Positions 25,014 to 33,941 of a DNA stretch of 64,000 nucleotides are shown in pieces. The notes beneath the pieces are model-generated. The model made no database searches. It saw only the letters and a program-made list of their open reading frames with translations, and was not told the DNA's origin. Source of the DNA: JAPLDB01 sp038230515. GTDB lineage: Bacteria > Bacteroidota > Bacteroidia > AKYH767-A > 2013-40CM-41-45. The translations under genes and the position numbers were made by a program. Numbering within the stretch: the first letter of the stretch is position 1; each line of letters begins with the position of its first letter. The DNA is taken from positions 1 to 64,000 of the forward strand of contig JBBRND010000007.1 of the NCBI GenBank assembly GCA_038230515.1. The letters are read 5' to 3'.

Positions 25014-26285
25014 TCAGATAATAATACACGCCCCCACCGTTTCATTTGTTGCTTCGTCAATGAGGATTAAACTTCCGGTGATTCGGTTTCTGCGGTACTC
25101 ATCGTAGAAGAGTGGCGTGGTGGTGCGGATGTGTATGCGACCGATGTCGTTCATTTTTATTTCTTTGTCGTTTTCGATGCGGTGGAGTGTGTTGATGTCA
25201 ACTTTGTAACGGATTTCTTTTACGATGCAGCGCGCTTCTTTGGTGGTATGGCGGATGGTGTATTTTCCGTTTTGCTGCAATGGTTTTTCGTTGAGCCAGC
25301 AAACCATTGCATCGAGGTCATGCGCCACGCGCGGGACATTGTTTTCGCGCACGATCATGTCTCCGCGACTCACATCAATTTCATCCTGCAAGCAGATGGT
25401 GACGGACATGGGAGCAAATGCTTCCTTCACTTCGCCTTCGTAGGTGTCTATTGATTTTATGGTGGTTGAAAATCCGGAGGGGAGCACCATTACTTTATCG
25501 CCCGGCTTGTATATGCCTCCTGCAATGCGTCCTGCATAGCCGCGGTAGCCGTGGTGTTCGAGTTGGTGCGGACGGATGACGTACTGAACAGGGAAGCGGC
25601 AGTCAATATGGTTGTGATCGCCACTAATGTGCACGTTTTCCAGAATGTGCATCAAGGTTGTGCCTTGATACCAATCCATGTTCTTACTTCGGTCAACTAC
25701 ATTGTCGCCATTGAGGGCGCTGATTGGAATGTAACTGACATCATGTACTTCAAGTTTGGAAGAAAACCTTTTAAAGCTGCTGACAATTTCATCGTACACA
25801 TCTTTGGAGTAATCCACCAAATCCATTTTGTTGATGCAAATAACCAGGTGAGGAATCTGCAACAGTGATGCAATGAACGCATGACGGCAAGTTTGCTCTA
25901 CTACTCCTTTGCGTGCGTCAATAAGAATGATGGCGAGGTTTGCAGTGCTGGCACCGGTAACCATGTTGCGGGTGTACTGAATGTGACCAGGAGTATCTGC
26001 AATAATGAATTTGCGCTTAGGCGTTGCGAAATATCGGTACGCAACGTCAATTGTAATTCCCTGTTCACGCTCGGCACGCAAGCCATCTGTAAGCAAAGCA
26101 AGATCAACATAATCGTGTCCCTTTTGTTTGCTCGTCTTTTTAATGGCTTCAAGCTGATCTTCGAAAATAGATTTGCTGTCATATAATAATCTTCCTATTA
26201 ATGTGCTCTTGCCGTCATCAACGTTTCCGGCAGTTGTGAAGCGGAGGAGTTCCATGTCGAGGTAGCTGTTATCTTTATTATTCAT
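25014..26285 (-). CDS. cysN: Sulfate adenylyltransferase subunit 1 (GTPase)
   Basis: This 423-residue cytoplasmic subunit hydrolyses GTP to drive CysD-catalysed formation of APS from sulfate and ATP. It has an EF-Tu-like G domain: G1 GNVDDGKSTLIGR, switch GITIDVAYRYF, G3 DTPGHIQY and G4 NKMD. Two beta-barrel domains follow (VIRPHQLEHHGYRGYAGRI; TRNRITGSLILID-like end). There is no fused APS kinase, because CysC is encoded separately. It is the last gene of the minus-strand cysC-cysD-cysN unit, 109 bases after cysD with an interspersed repeat in that gap. It ends 15 bases from the convergent caspase-like gene. Confidence 0.96.
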   Translation of the reverse strand: MNNKDNSYLDMELLRFTTAGNVDDGKSTLIGRLLYDSKSIFEDQLEAIKKTSKQKGHDYVDLALLTDGLRAEREQGITIDVAYRYFATPKRKFIIADTPGHIQYTRNMVTGASTANLAIILIDARKGVVEQTCRHAFIASLLQIPHLVICINKMDLVDYSKDVYDEIVSSFKRFSSKLEVHDVSYIPISALNGDNVVDRSKNMDWYQGTTLMHILENVHISGDHNHIDCRFPVQYVIRPHQLEHHGYRGYAGRIAGGIYKPGDKVMVLPSGFSTTIKSIDTYEGEVKEAFAPMSVTICLQDEIDVSRGDMIVRENNVPRVAHDLDAMVCWLNEKPLQQNGKYTIRHTTKEARCIVKEIRYKVDINTLHRIENDKEIKMNDIGRIHIRTTTPLFYDEYRRNRITGSLILIDEATNETVGACIII

Positions 26286-26335
26286 TTAGTGACTATAAAA
26301 TATTATTCGAGAATTTTATTTGAAACCTTCTGCCT

Positions 26336-26370
26336 CCGCTCACCCCATCCCCTAAAGGGGGCTTGCTCAC
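26336..26370. repeat. Interspersed CCCCTAAAGGGGG palindrome, intergenic copy
   Basis: CGCTCACCCCATCCCCTAAA and GGGGGCTTGCTCAC lie between cysD and cysN. The palindromic core resembles the blocks found inside genes at 3449-3520 and 7827-7898. Confidence 0.65.
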
Positions 26371-26394
26371 AAGGATTTTTATATTCGACATTTT

Positions 26395-27300
26395 TTAGAA
26401 ATACCCTTTCTTTTTCCTGTCTTCCATTGCAGTTTCTGAACGCTTGTCGTCCTGGCGGCTGCCGCGCTCAGTTACTCGCGATACAGAAACTTCAAGAATA
26501 ATATCATCTACACTTGATGCAAAAGAAACCACTGCTCCACTGCATGTCATGTCTCCAACCGTTCGAAAACGTACACTCATCGTTTCTGCGCTCTCTTCTG
26601 GCTTCATCATTACGAAATCTGAAAATGGATACACTATCCCATCGCGGGTAAAAACTTTCCGTTCATGAGAAAAATAGATAGAGGGAATTGGCAGTTTCTC
26701 CTGTGCGATGTATTGCCATATATCTATCTCCGTCCAGTTGCTGAGCGGGAATATTCTGAAATGCTCACCTTGATTTTTTTTGCCGTTGAACAAATTCCAA
26801 AGTTCAGGACGTTGATTTTTCGGATCCCACTGCCCGAATTCATCGCGGTGAGAAAAGAATCTTTCTTTTGCTCTTGCTTTTTCCTCGTCACGCCTAGCTC
26901 CTCCCATGGCTGCATCGAATTTGAATTCCTCCATCGCATCAAGCAGAGTTGTTGTTTGCAAAACATTTCTGCTTGCGTTGATTCCTTTTTCTTCTTTCGC
27001 GCGTCCGGTGTTGATGCTGTCCTGCACACTTCGAACGATAAGTTGCGCATCAATTTCTTTCGCCCACCAATCGCGGAACGTGATTGTTTCCGGGAAATTA
27101 TGTCCAGTATCAATGTGCATCAGCGGAAAAGGAATTCGTGAAGGATAAAATGCCTTACGAGCAAGGTGACTCATCACAATTGAATCTTTTCCACCGCTAA
27201 ACAACAAAACGGGCTTCTCAAACTGAGCGGCTACTTCACGAATGATGTAGATGCTTTCGCTTTCGAGTTCTTTAAGGTAGGGAAGGTTGTAGTTGTGCAT
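26395..27300 (-). CDS. cysD: Sulfate adenylyltransferase subunit 2
   Basis: This 301-residue catalytic subunit of ATP sulfurylase is an N-type PP-loop enzyme: LLFSGGKDSIVMSHLA near residue 30, HIDTGHNFPETI, and GGARRDEEKARAKERFFSHRD. The conserved FRTVGDMTCSG and C-terminal TERGSRQDDK...KKKGYF are intact. The ATG at 27300 (MHNYNLPYLKELE) matches the family start. An upstream ATG at 27336 would add 12 unconserved residues. It works with CysN, and the pathway product is converted to PAPS by the adjacent cysC. No APS or PAPS reductase lies in this window. Confidence 0.96.
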   Translation of the reverse strand: MHNYNLPYLKELESESIYIIREVAAQFEKPVLLFSGGKDSIVMSHLARKAFYPSRIPFPLMHIDTGHNFPETITFRDWWAKEIDAQLIVRSVQDSINTGRAKEEKGINASRNVLQTTTLLDAMEEFKFDAAMGGARRDEEKARAKERFFSHRDEFGQWDPKNQRPELWNLFNGKKNQGEHFRIFPLSNWTEIDIWQYIAQEKLPIPSIYFSHERKVFTRDGIVYPFSDFVMMKPEESAETMSVRFRTVGDMTCSGAVVSFASSVDDIILEVSVSRVTERGSRQDDKRSETAMEDRKKKGYF

Positions 27301-27357
27301 AGAAAAGCTTAAGATTTGCGGCTTGAGGTTGAACAACCAACATTAAACCTAAACCTT

Positions 27358-27969
27358 CTAATCATCATTGGAGAGTTGAAGCTTCGGCAAAATATAGCGT
27401 ATCACTTTTTCTGCCGCCTTCACTACATTCATCTGGTAACTTCTTACTTCAAGTTCCGGCTTGTCAGGAACTTCGTAAGGAGAATCAATGCCGGTAAAAT
27501 TTTTTAACTCTCCAGCACGCGCTTGTTTATACAATCCTTTTTTATCGCGCTGTTCACACACGTCAACCGTGCAGTTCACAAATATTTCGATGAACTCATC
27601 GCGCTCCATCATATCGCGAACCATTTTACGATCTTTCTTAAAAGGAGAAATAAAGGCGCAAAGCACAACAATGCCCGCATCCACAAAATATTTTGCCACC
27701 TCGCCAGCGCGCCTGATATTTTCTGTGCGGTCTTCATCACTAAAGCCAAGATTTCTACTCAGACCGTTGCGTATGTTATCTCCATCGAGAAGGTAAGTAG
27801 TGAAGCCGCGCGCATTCAGATCGGCTTCCACTGCATCGGCTATGGTGCTTTTGCCGGAGCCGCTCAAGCCGGTAAACCAAATGATTTTCGAATTCTGCGC
27901 AAGCAATTCTCTGCGATCTGCTTTGGTGATAATAGGTTTGTAAGTGACGAGATTTTTTTGTGCTGACAT
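27358..27969 (-). CDS. cysC: Adenylylsulfate kinase
   Basis: This 203-residue cytoplasmic kinase phosphorylates APS at the 3' position to give PAPS. It has the P-loop GLSGSGKST (about residues 34-42), DGDNIRNGLSRNLGFSDEDR, a lid region RRAGEVAKYFVDAG and FVNCTVDVCEQRDKKGLY. It is the first gene of the cysC-cysD-cysN transcription unit, 57 bases before cysD. PAPS may feed assimilatory reduction or sulfotransfer, and this window does not decide which. Confidence 0.96.
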   Translation of the reverse strand: MSAQKNLVTYKPIITKADRRELLAQNSKIIWFTGLSGSGKSTIADAVEADLNARGFTTYLLDGDNIRNGLSRNLGFSDEDRTENIRRAGEVAKYFVDAGIVVLCAFISPFKKDRKMVRDMMERDEFIEIFVNCTVDVCEQRDKKGLYKQARAGELKNFTGIDSPYEVPDKPELEVRSYQMNVVKAAEKVIRYILPKLQLSNDD

Positions 27970-28091
27970 ATTAGAATAGGAGAACGCAAATATAATCGGG
28001 AAAAAGTTTACTGTCTAAAATCAATTTAACGACTGATCAACTTCAGGCATTTAAACACTATTGTCATTCCTTACTGCGCACTGTCAATTTT

Positions 28092-29033
28092 TCACTGCCC
28101 TATTGGATGCCATGTTGTTTTAATCTCCTGCAAGTCCATTATAAAGTAAGGGCTCTGCGCATCGGCTTTCATCCAGTCATGTTTTGAATAAATGATCGCG
28201 CGCTTTACGTTGAGTGAAGAATTAGTTTGAATCGTCTTGCTTTGCTCTGCATCGTTGTTGCAATACACAATTGCATTCACATCCATGTGAGAAGAAAAAT
28301 GAGTGTGAAGTTCTTTTGCATTTCCGGTAAGAATATTTACAACGCCCGCAGGCACATCACTCGTTTGCAAAACTTCGGCAAGCGTAATTGCAGACAGCGG
28401 TTTTGATTCAGAAGACAAAACCACCACCGTGTTTCCCCCTACGATTGCAGAGGCAATTGTTGAAACCAGACTAATCAAACCATTTTCTTCGCAAGAAATT
28501 ATTGCAACCACGCCCGTTGGTTCAGGCATAGAAAAATTAAAGTGCGATGATTCCACCGGATTCACTGAAGAAAAAATTTGGATGTATTTATCACTCCATC
28601 CCGCGTAATGCACAAGGCGGTCAACAGAAAGATTTACTTCTTCAGTTGCCTTTGTTTTTAATTCTCCTTGCTGCATCAATTCATCAATGAACTGCGTCTT
28701 GCGTCCTTCAAGCACTTCAGCGATGCGGTAAAGAATTTGCCCTTTGTTGTAGGCCGTCTTTGCAGCCCAACCCGGTTGGGCTTTACGAGCAGCCACTACG
28801 GCATCTCGAAAATCTTTGCGCGATGATTTACAAATGTTCGCTATCTGTTTTCCCTCGGCATCCTTTAAAATATAATAGCGACCGGATTCAGTGCGCGGAA
28901 ATTTTCCATCAATGTAAATCTTGTATGTTTTCAGAACATCAAGCCGTGCAGGTTTTTTTTCTGCTCGGTTTCCGTTTTCAGAACTACCATTCATGCTCGC
29001 TTTAGTTTTGGTTTGAGTTTTGGTTGAATCCAT
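28092..29033 (-). CDS. Aldehyde-dehydrogenase-like protein lacking the catalytic half
   Basis: This 313-residue protein is homologous to the N-terminal, NAD-binding half of aldehyde dehydrogenases: YKIYIDGKFPRTESGRYY, AARKAQPGWAAKTAYNKGQILYR, EPTGVVAIISCEENGLISLV and LQTSDVPAGVVNILTGNAKEL. The catalytic cysteine region and the LELGGK glutamate are absent, and it has a long low-complexity basic N-terminus. It ends with an unrelated short tail (YFIMDLQEIKTTWHPIGQ). It follows the deoC/ALDH genes on the same strand and may act as a non-catalytic partner of the intact ALDH (inference). Confidence 0.8.
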   Translation of the reverse strand: MDSTKTQTKTKASMNGSSENGNRAEKKPARLDVLKTYKIYIDGKFPRTESGRYYILKDAEGKQIANICKSSRKDFRDAVVAARKAQPGWAAKTAYNKGQILYRIAEVLEGRKTQFIDELMQQGELKTKATEEVNLSVDRLVHYAGWSDKYIQIFSSVNPVESSHFNFSMPEPTGVVAIISCEENGLISLVSTIASAIVGGNTVVVLSSESKPLSAITLAEVLQTSDVPAGVVNILTGNAKELHTHFSSHMDVNAIVYCNNDAEQSKTIQTNSSLNVKRAIIYSKHDWMKADAQSPYFIMDLQEIKTTWHPIGQ

Positions 29034-29045
29034 TTCAATATCTTT

Positions 29046-29930
29046 TTAATCAACGATTAGTTTACCTACAGAAAATGAATCTTCAATTTTCAAACGATAA
29101 AAATAAATTCCCTCGTCAAGATTATTTCTTTCAATCTTTATTTCATTTCCTGAAAATTTCTCCGTGAGGATTATTCTTCCGGTCACATCTACAAGTTCAA
29201 AAATTCCTTCTTGTGAAGAAAAGTATTGTAGCGAAAGCGTAGACACCTCATGAAAAGGATTAGGAGAAATTATTGCAACGACTTTTGTTGAAATTTCACG
29301 AACTCCAATTCCAGAATCAACAAACACTTCTTCGCAAGCAGGAGCAAAGTGTGTGTCATAAAAACCGACTATTGAATCCTGATAACACCTCAGCCCTGCT
29401 GTTGGTGCATCGCATGCAGCATACTGTGGATACAGACAAAATTTACTTCCTATACCTTCCACAATTGGTCCCGGAAAGATGTACGCATTTCCAAACATAG
29501 CACTGGTGGAAACAAACTGCACCTTGCGTAAATTACCATTGATGGTATCCATGCGGATCGAATCCACACGAACCGTGAGTGAATCTCCGCTCGTGTTTTG
29601 CGCCAGCACATTCCATGAGTCACCCGCGTTCAAATTAAAATCGTACAAGAGGGTGAATCCATTCAACAGATTATTGTACCAGTAAACTTTGCCGTTTATT
29701 TCATACTCATAATTTGTTACTCCGGTTCCACATGCGCAATCGCCAACTATCATGTGACAGGCGTTTCCGTTTATCACTGTATCCGTAATTGAATATATAC
29801 CACGTGGAAAATTATTGTGGTTGCTACTATCATGATCATTATAAATCCACTGAGCACCGACAGGCGCAAAACTTTGCGCGCCCGCTGCAAACGAACAGAG
29901 CAAAAACAATATGATGACTTTGGATTTCAA
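29046..29930 (-). CDS. T9SS type A cargo protein of unknown function
   Basis: This 294-residue protein has a signal peptide (VIILFLLCSFAAGAQ). Its beta-rich domain has several cysteines (CACGTG, CLYPQYAACDAP, GLRCYQ) that probably form disulfides. The C-terminus is a type A sorting domain (ISPNPFHEVSTLSLQY to GIYFYRLKIEDSFSVGKLIVD). It sits 3 bases after the intact ALDH stop and 12 bases before the ALDH-like gene, so it is embedded in a catabolic operon to which it has no obvious link. Confidence 0.8.
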   Translation of the reverse strand: MKSKVIILFLLCSFAAGAQSFAPVGAQWIYNDHDSSNHNNFPRGIYSITDTVINGNACHMIVGDCACGTGVTNYEYEINGKVYWYNNLLNGFTLLYDFNLNAGDSWNVLAQNTSGDSLTVRVDSIRMDTINGNLRKVQFVSTSAMFGNAYIFPGPIVEGIGSKFCLYPQYAACDAPTAGLRCYQDSIVGFYDTHFAPACEEVFVDSGIGVREISTKVVAIISPNPFHEVSTLSLQYFSSQEGIFELVDVTGRIILTEKFSGNEIKIERNNLDEGIYFYRLKIEDSFSVGKLIVD

Positions 29931-29933
29931 TTC

Positions 29934-31415
29934 TTAATTACTAATTTCAACATACGGCATTACGCCATGCATTCCTCCCTCACGCCCTATTCCACTTTCC
30001 TTGTATCCTCCGAAAGGAGAAGTCGGATCAAACTTATTATAAGTGTTCGCCCAGATAACTCCTGCACGTATTTGAGAAGTGACTTTAAAAATCTTTGATC
30101 CCTTGTCAGTCCAGACACCACCGCTTAATCCGTAGGGAATGTTGTTCGCTTTTTCAATCACTTCTTCCACCGTTCTAAAAGTTTGAATAGCCAGCACCGG
30201 TCCAAAAATTTCCTCCTGTACAATTCGTGATGACTGACCTACATTCGTAAATAATGTCGGGCGATGAAAAAATCCTTTTGACGGAATTGCGCACGATGAC
30301 TGATAACACTCACCGCCTTCATTGATTCCAATTTTGATATACTGCTTGATTTTATTCAACTGATCTTTGCTGTTGATAGCACCGATGTCAGTATTCTTAT
30401 CGAGAGGATCGCCAACGATCAACGTTTCCATTCTGTCTTTCAACTTGTGGATTACAATATCAGCAACACTTTCCTGTACAAATAATCTTGAGCCCGCGCA
30501 GCACACATGCCCTTGATTAAAAAATATTCCATTCACAATTCCTTCCACCGCCTGATCAATTGCAGCATCTTCAAAAATAATATTCGCTGCCTTGCCACCA
30601 AGTTCGAGTGTGTACTTTTTATTTGTTCCTGCAATTGATTTCTGAATCATCTTTCCGACATCTGTTGAACCTGTGAAAGCAATTTTATTGATATCAGGAT
30701 GATTTACCAGAGCAGCACCTGTAGTGCCTGCGCCTGTAATAATATTTACAACGCCTTCCGGCAATCCTGATTCCTGAATGATCTCAGCAAGTTTCAAAGC
30801 AGTGAGCGGAGTTGTTTCTGCCGGTTTCAACACCACCGTATTTCCGGCTGCGAGAGCAGGCGCAATTTTCCACGCAGCCATCAGCAACGGAAAATTCCAT
30901 GGAATGATTTGTCCGGCAACTCCAAGTGACCGAACTTTTTTTCCGGGAGCAGCATAATCCAGTTTATCAGCCCATCCGGCATAATAAAAAAAGTGAGCTG
31001 CTGCGAGTGGTACATCAATGTCGCGCGATTCGCGAATTGGTTTGCCACCATCCAAAGTTTCAATCACAGCAAACTCCCTTGCACGTTCCTGAATTGCGCG
31101 GGCAATGCGAAACATGTATTTGCCTCTTTCCTTGGCAGGCATCTTGCTCCATACTTTTTCGTAAGCATTGCGGGCTGCAGCTACAGATCTATTTACATCG
31201 TAAGTATCTGCATCAGCAACTTCAGCAAGTTTCGTTTCATTTGCAGGATTGATCGTGTCAAAATATTTTCCTGACTTCGGAGCAACAAATTCTCCATTGA
31301 TAAACAGATCGTACCGGTTTTTTAAAAGGATGTGATCTTTACTTTCGGGAGCAGGGGCATATTTCCAATTAGTATCGAAATTAACCTTAACGTTTTTTAG
31401 TTTTTTCTTTGCCAT
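29934..31415 (-). CDS. NAD(P)-dependent aldehyde dehydrogenase
   Basis: This 493-residue full-length enzyme has PWNFPLLMAAWKIAPALAAGN, the coenzyme loop FTGSTDVGK, the general base in LELGGKAANIIF, the catalytic cysteine in NQGHVCCAGSRL and the late motif EEIFGPVL. It is 15 bases after deoC, so acetaldehyde released from deoxyribose 5-phosphate by DeoC is a plausible substrate, oxidised to acetate (inference from context). No signal peptide is present, so it is cytoplasmic. Confidence 0.93.
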   Translation of the reverse strand: MAKKKLKNVKVNFDTNWKYAPAPESKDHILLKNRYDLFINGEFVAPKSGKYFDTINPANETKLAEVADADTYDVNRSVAAARNAYEKVWSKMPAKERGKYMFRIARAIQERAREFAVIETLDGGKPIRESRDIDVPLAAAHFFYYAGWADKLDYAAPGKKVRSLGVAGQIIPWNFPLLMAAWKIAPALAAGNTVVLKPAETTPLTALKLAEIIQESGLPEGVVNIITGAGTTGAALVNHPDINKIAFTGSTDVGKMIQKSIAGTNKKYTLELGGKAANIIFEDAAIDQAVEGIVNGIFFNQGHVCCAGSRLFVQESVADIVIHKLKDRMETLIVGDPLDKNTDIGAINSKDQLNKIKQYIKIGINEGGECYQSSCAIPSKGFFHRPTLFTNVGQSSRIVQEEIFGPVLAIQTFRTVEEVIEKANNIPYGLSGGVWTDKGSKIFKVTSQIRAGVIWANTYNKFDPTSPFGGYKESGIGREGGMHGVMPYVEISN

Positions 31416-31430
31416 TCTATGAACGATATA

Positions 31431-32345
31431 TTAGTCTTTGGAAAAATAATCTATGCATTGATAGGTGCCGGTTTGTTCTTTCACAATCTGCATCAGCAAA
31501 TCATTTGCAAGCGAACTTGCACCGAAACGGAACATGTCTGCGTTAAGCCAATCCTGTCCAAGTGTTTCGCGCAGAACGACTAAATAATTAAGCGCAAGTT
31601 TTGCAGTTGCAATTCCACCTGCCGGTTTCATTCCTATTTTTTTTCCTGTGCGGTAGTAAAAATCGCGGATTGCTTCAAACATCACAAGCGTTACAGGCAA
31701 CGTAGCTGTAGGTTGAATTTTTCCGGTAGATGTTTTTATGAAGTCAGCACCGGCTTCCATCGCAATGTTGCTTGCTCTGCGAACATTGTCAAGTGTGCTT
31801 AACTCTCCTGTTTCTAAAATTACTTTGAGGTGTGCCAAGCCACACGTTTCTTTCACAGCAGCAATTTCGTCAAAGACAAAATTATATTCTCCGCGAAGAA
31901 ATTTTCCTCGTGAGATTACCATGTCAATTTCATCAGCACCTTCATTTACCGCGTATCTTGTTTCTTCCAACTTCACTTTTCGAGTGGACATGCCGCTTGG
32001 AAATGCAGTTGAAACAGCAGCCACTTTTACTTTCGATCCTTTCAAAATTTCTTTCGCTACACGAACAAGATTAGGATACACACATACGGCAGCAACAGAA
32101 GGAATTCCTGAAACACTGTCATGCGGATGCATTGCCTTCACGCAAAGCTGACGAACTTTTCCGGGAGTGTCTCTCGCTTCAAGCGTAGTGAGATCAACCA
32201 TGCTCAAAGCAAGTTTGAGCGCAGCAAGTTTTGATTCTTTCTTAATGCTTCTTTTTGATAATCTCGAAATGCGTTCTTCCACACCAACCTGATCAATGGA
32301 AGGCGCGTGTCGAAAATCATAAGCTATAGAAAGCGAATTGTTCAT
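31431..32345 (-). CDS. deoC: Deoxyribose-phosphate aldolase
   Basis: This 304-residue class I aldolase cleaves 2-deoxyribose 5-phosphate to acetaldehyde and glyceraldehyde 3-phosphate. The Schiff-base lysine is in DFIKTSTGK, and the second lysine and phosphate loop are in GMKPAGGIATAK. Supporting motifs are VAAVSTAFPSG and NEGADEIDMVISRGKFL. It is the long form of about 300 residues common in Bacteroidota. It leads a minus-strand unit with an ALDH, a T9SS protein and an ALDH-like protein. Confidence 0.95.
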   Translation of the reverse strand: MNNSLSIAYDFRHAPSIDQVGVEERISRLSKRSIKKESKLAALKLALSMVDLTTLEARDTPGKVRQLCVKAMHPHDSVSGIPSVAAVCVYPNLVRVAKEILKGSKVKVAAVSTAFPSGMSTRKVKLEETRYAVNEGADEIDMVISRGKFLRGEYNFVFDEIAAVKETCGLAHLKVILETGELSTLDNVRRASNIAMEAGADFIKTSTGKIQPTATLPVTLVMFEAIRDFYYRTGKKIGMKPAGGIATAKLALNYLVVLRETLGQDWLNADMFRFGASSLANDLLMQIVKEQTGTYQCIDYFSKD

Positions 32346-32404
32346 TTTTCAAAGATACTAAAGATAAAAAATACAGTTTATACTATTGAAAAACCTACGA
32401 AGAT

Positions 32405-33004
32405 TTAAAACTGATATGCGAATGCAAAGGCAAGGACTCTGTTCCATTGCCCGCGAGCGAAGTAATAGTAACTGTAGTTTTCGTTTTTTGGACGAATGCT
32501 TGCTACCGAATAACTGAAGCGAACATTAAAGATAAGATGATCGGTGATAAAATAATTTCCACCGACATTGGCAAGATAATCTGCTCTATGAAAGGGTGGA
32601 GAATGTGTTATTTCGCCAGTCTGATCCTCTTCATAAGCCGAAACAAGCGTAGCGAAAGAGAATCCCGCTTCTATATTCCATTTCTTTGCAACAGAATAAT
32701 TCAACATTAACGGTACTTCAAGGTAGTTTAACCGCATCAGATAAAAAGAACTTGTGTCAGAAAGCGGCTTGCGGCTGCCTTTCTGTATAAATTCTATTTC
32801 AAACTGAAGATTCATCCTGGGAGAAATTTTTCTGCTGACAAATCCTCCTGCCTTCACTCCTACTTTATGATACCCTCCCAGATTGTCGCCATCTACCTGC
32901 GTTGTAGTAATCCCCGCAATAATGCCTGCATTAAATTTTTGAGCAGAAGAATTTAGTGATGTTATGAAAAGGAATAAAAAAACGAAAATGTGAATGCTAC
33001 GCAT
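32405..33004 (-). CDS. PorT-type outer-membrane beta-barrel protein
   Basis: This 199-residue protein has a signal peptide (SIHIFVFLFLFITSLNSSAQ). An eight-strand-style barrel pattern follows: GIIAGITTTQVDGDNLGGYHKVGVKAG, RMNLQFEIEFIQKGS, LNYLEVPLMLNYSV, NIEAGFSFATL and a final aromatic strand FAFAYQF. This matches the PorT/OMP_b-brl_2 family. The ATG at 33004 is preferred over a TTG 12 bases upstream. It is 43 bases after the Omp28 gene and probably cotranscribed with it. It is not necessarily the T9SS component PorT itself. Confidence 0.8.
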   Translation of the reverse strand: MRSIHIFVFLFLFITSLNSSAQKFNAGIIAGITTTQVDGDNLGGYHKVGVKAGGFVSRKISPRMNLQFEIEFIQKGSRKPLSDTSSFYLMRLNYLEVPLMLNYSVAKKWNIEAGFSFATLVSAYEEDQTGEITHSPPFHRADYLANVGGNYFITDHLIFNVRFSYSVASIRPKNENYSYYYFARGQWNRVLAFAFAYQF

Positions 33005-33047
33005 CTCGCAAAACAACTCACGAAGTGTGACGACCTCGTGAATGAAG

Positions 33048-33932
33048 CTATCTTATTTTCGCTTCTTCTACCTGGATAATTTCCTTGCTGGTATTATTGT
33101 AAATGAAAGCAACCACGTAACAATAATCAGCATTCCAGTTATTGTTCACTGTGTAGGAATAATTTTTTGTAACCGAGGTTCCGACAGCAGCGCTTCCGGC
33201 TGCAATGGTTTCTCCCCACGAGGAATTCAACGCATCACGCAACACATGATGATGAACATAATCAGGAACGTACTCAGGCGTGTGGTTATACCATTCCTGC
33301 CAGTCAATGATGCTATCTTCAGTAAGCACAACCTGAAGTTTGTAATCGCCTGTGAGGTTGGAAAGAAAATCAGATTGAATAGTTGAACTCAAATTTCTTG
33401 TCAGTGAGTTGTAGCTATTATTGATTTGCAATTTAGCAGTCGCTTGTTTTGTAAGTTCGGAAGCAATTGCAGGTGCCCATGCTGAATATGCCTTTGAGTG
33501 TGTACCACCTGGATAGCCAATGCGGTCAACCATTCCCTTAGGGTTGCCCGTTATTCCAAAGAAGGTATTCCAATCTTCTCCAACCGTACTACTATAATTC
33601 GCGAGAAACGAACCGGCAGGTTGATTACCGGGACATGGAGCATTGGGACATACGTGCGCAAAGAAACCTGCATGAACACTTACCACTACCAGGCAATGAC
33701 CATAGGTTTGCTTTAATGTATCGTTGAGATATACTCCCGCATCTGGACAATTTCCACAGAGATGCCCTGTATAATCTTCTGCCAAAACTTTTTTGTGAGT
33801 AACGGAATCTGCAATTCCTGTTTTACAGTAATCGCTTACAACGGGATTTTCTTTAAAGGGACCATCCACATCATCGCATGAATAAATAAATACAAAACTG
33901 ATGACGATGAGAAGTGCTGAAATCTTTTTCAT
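33048..33932 (-). CDS. Omp28-related lipoprotein with thioredoxin-like motif
   Basis: This 294-residue lipoprotein has a lipobox ending FIYSC (C19). A thioredoxin-like fold follows, with the active-site-like motif HLCGNCP (AEDYTGHLCGNCPDAG) and the region FFGITGNPKGMVDR. The C-terminal beta region (DYVHHHVLRDAL, YSYTVNNNWNADYCYVVAFIYN) is typical of Omp28 proteins. It is 9 bases after the DUF6029 gene. The TlpA-like gene, DUF6029, Omp28 and PorT-type barrel form one run on the minus strand, suggesting a shared role at the outer membrane in disulfide or protein handling (inference). Confidence 0.86.
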   Translation of the reverse strand: MKKISALLIVISFVFIYSCDDVDGPFKENPVVSDYCKTGIADSVTHKKVLAEDYTGHLCGNCPDAGVYLNDTLKQTYGHCLVVVSVHAGFFAHVCPNAPCPGNQPAGSFLANYSSTVGEDWNTFFGITGNPKGMVDRIGYPGGTHSKAYSAWAPAIASELTKQATAKLQINNSYNSLTRNLSSTIQSDFLSNLTGDYKLQVVLTEDSIIDWQEWYNHTPEYVPDYVHHHVLRDALNSSWGETIAAGSAAVGTSVTKNYSYTVNNNWNADYCYVVAFIYNNTSKEIIQVEEAKIR

Positions 33933-33941
33933 TTTACAAAG

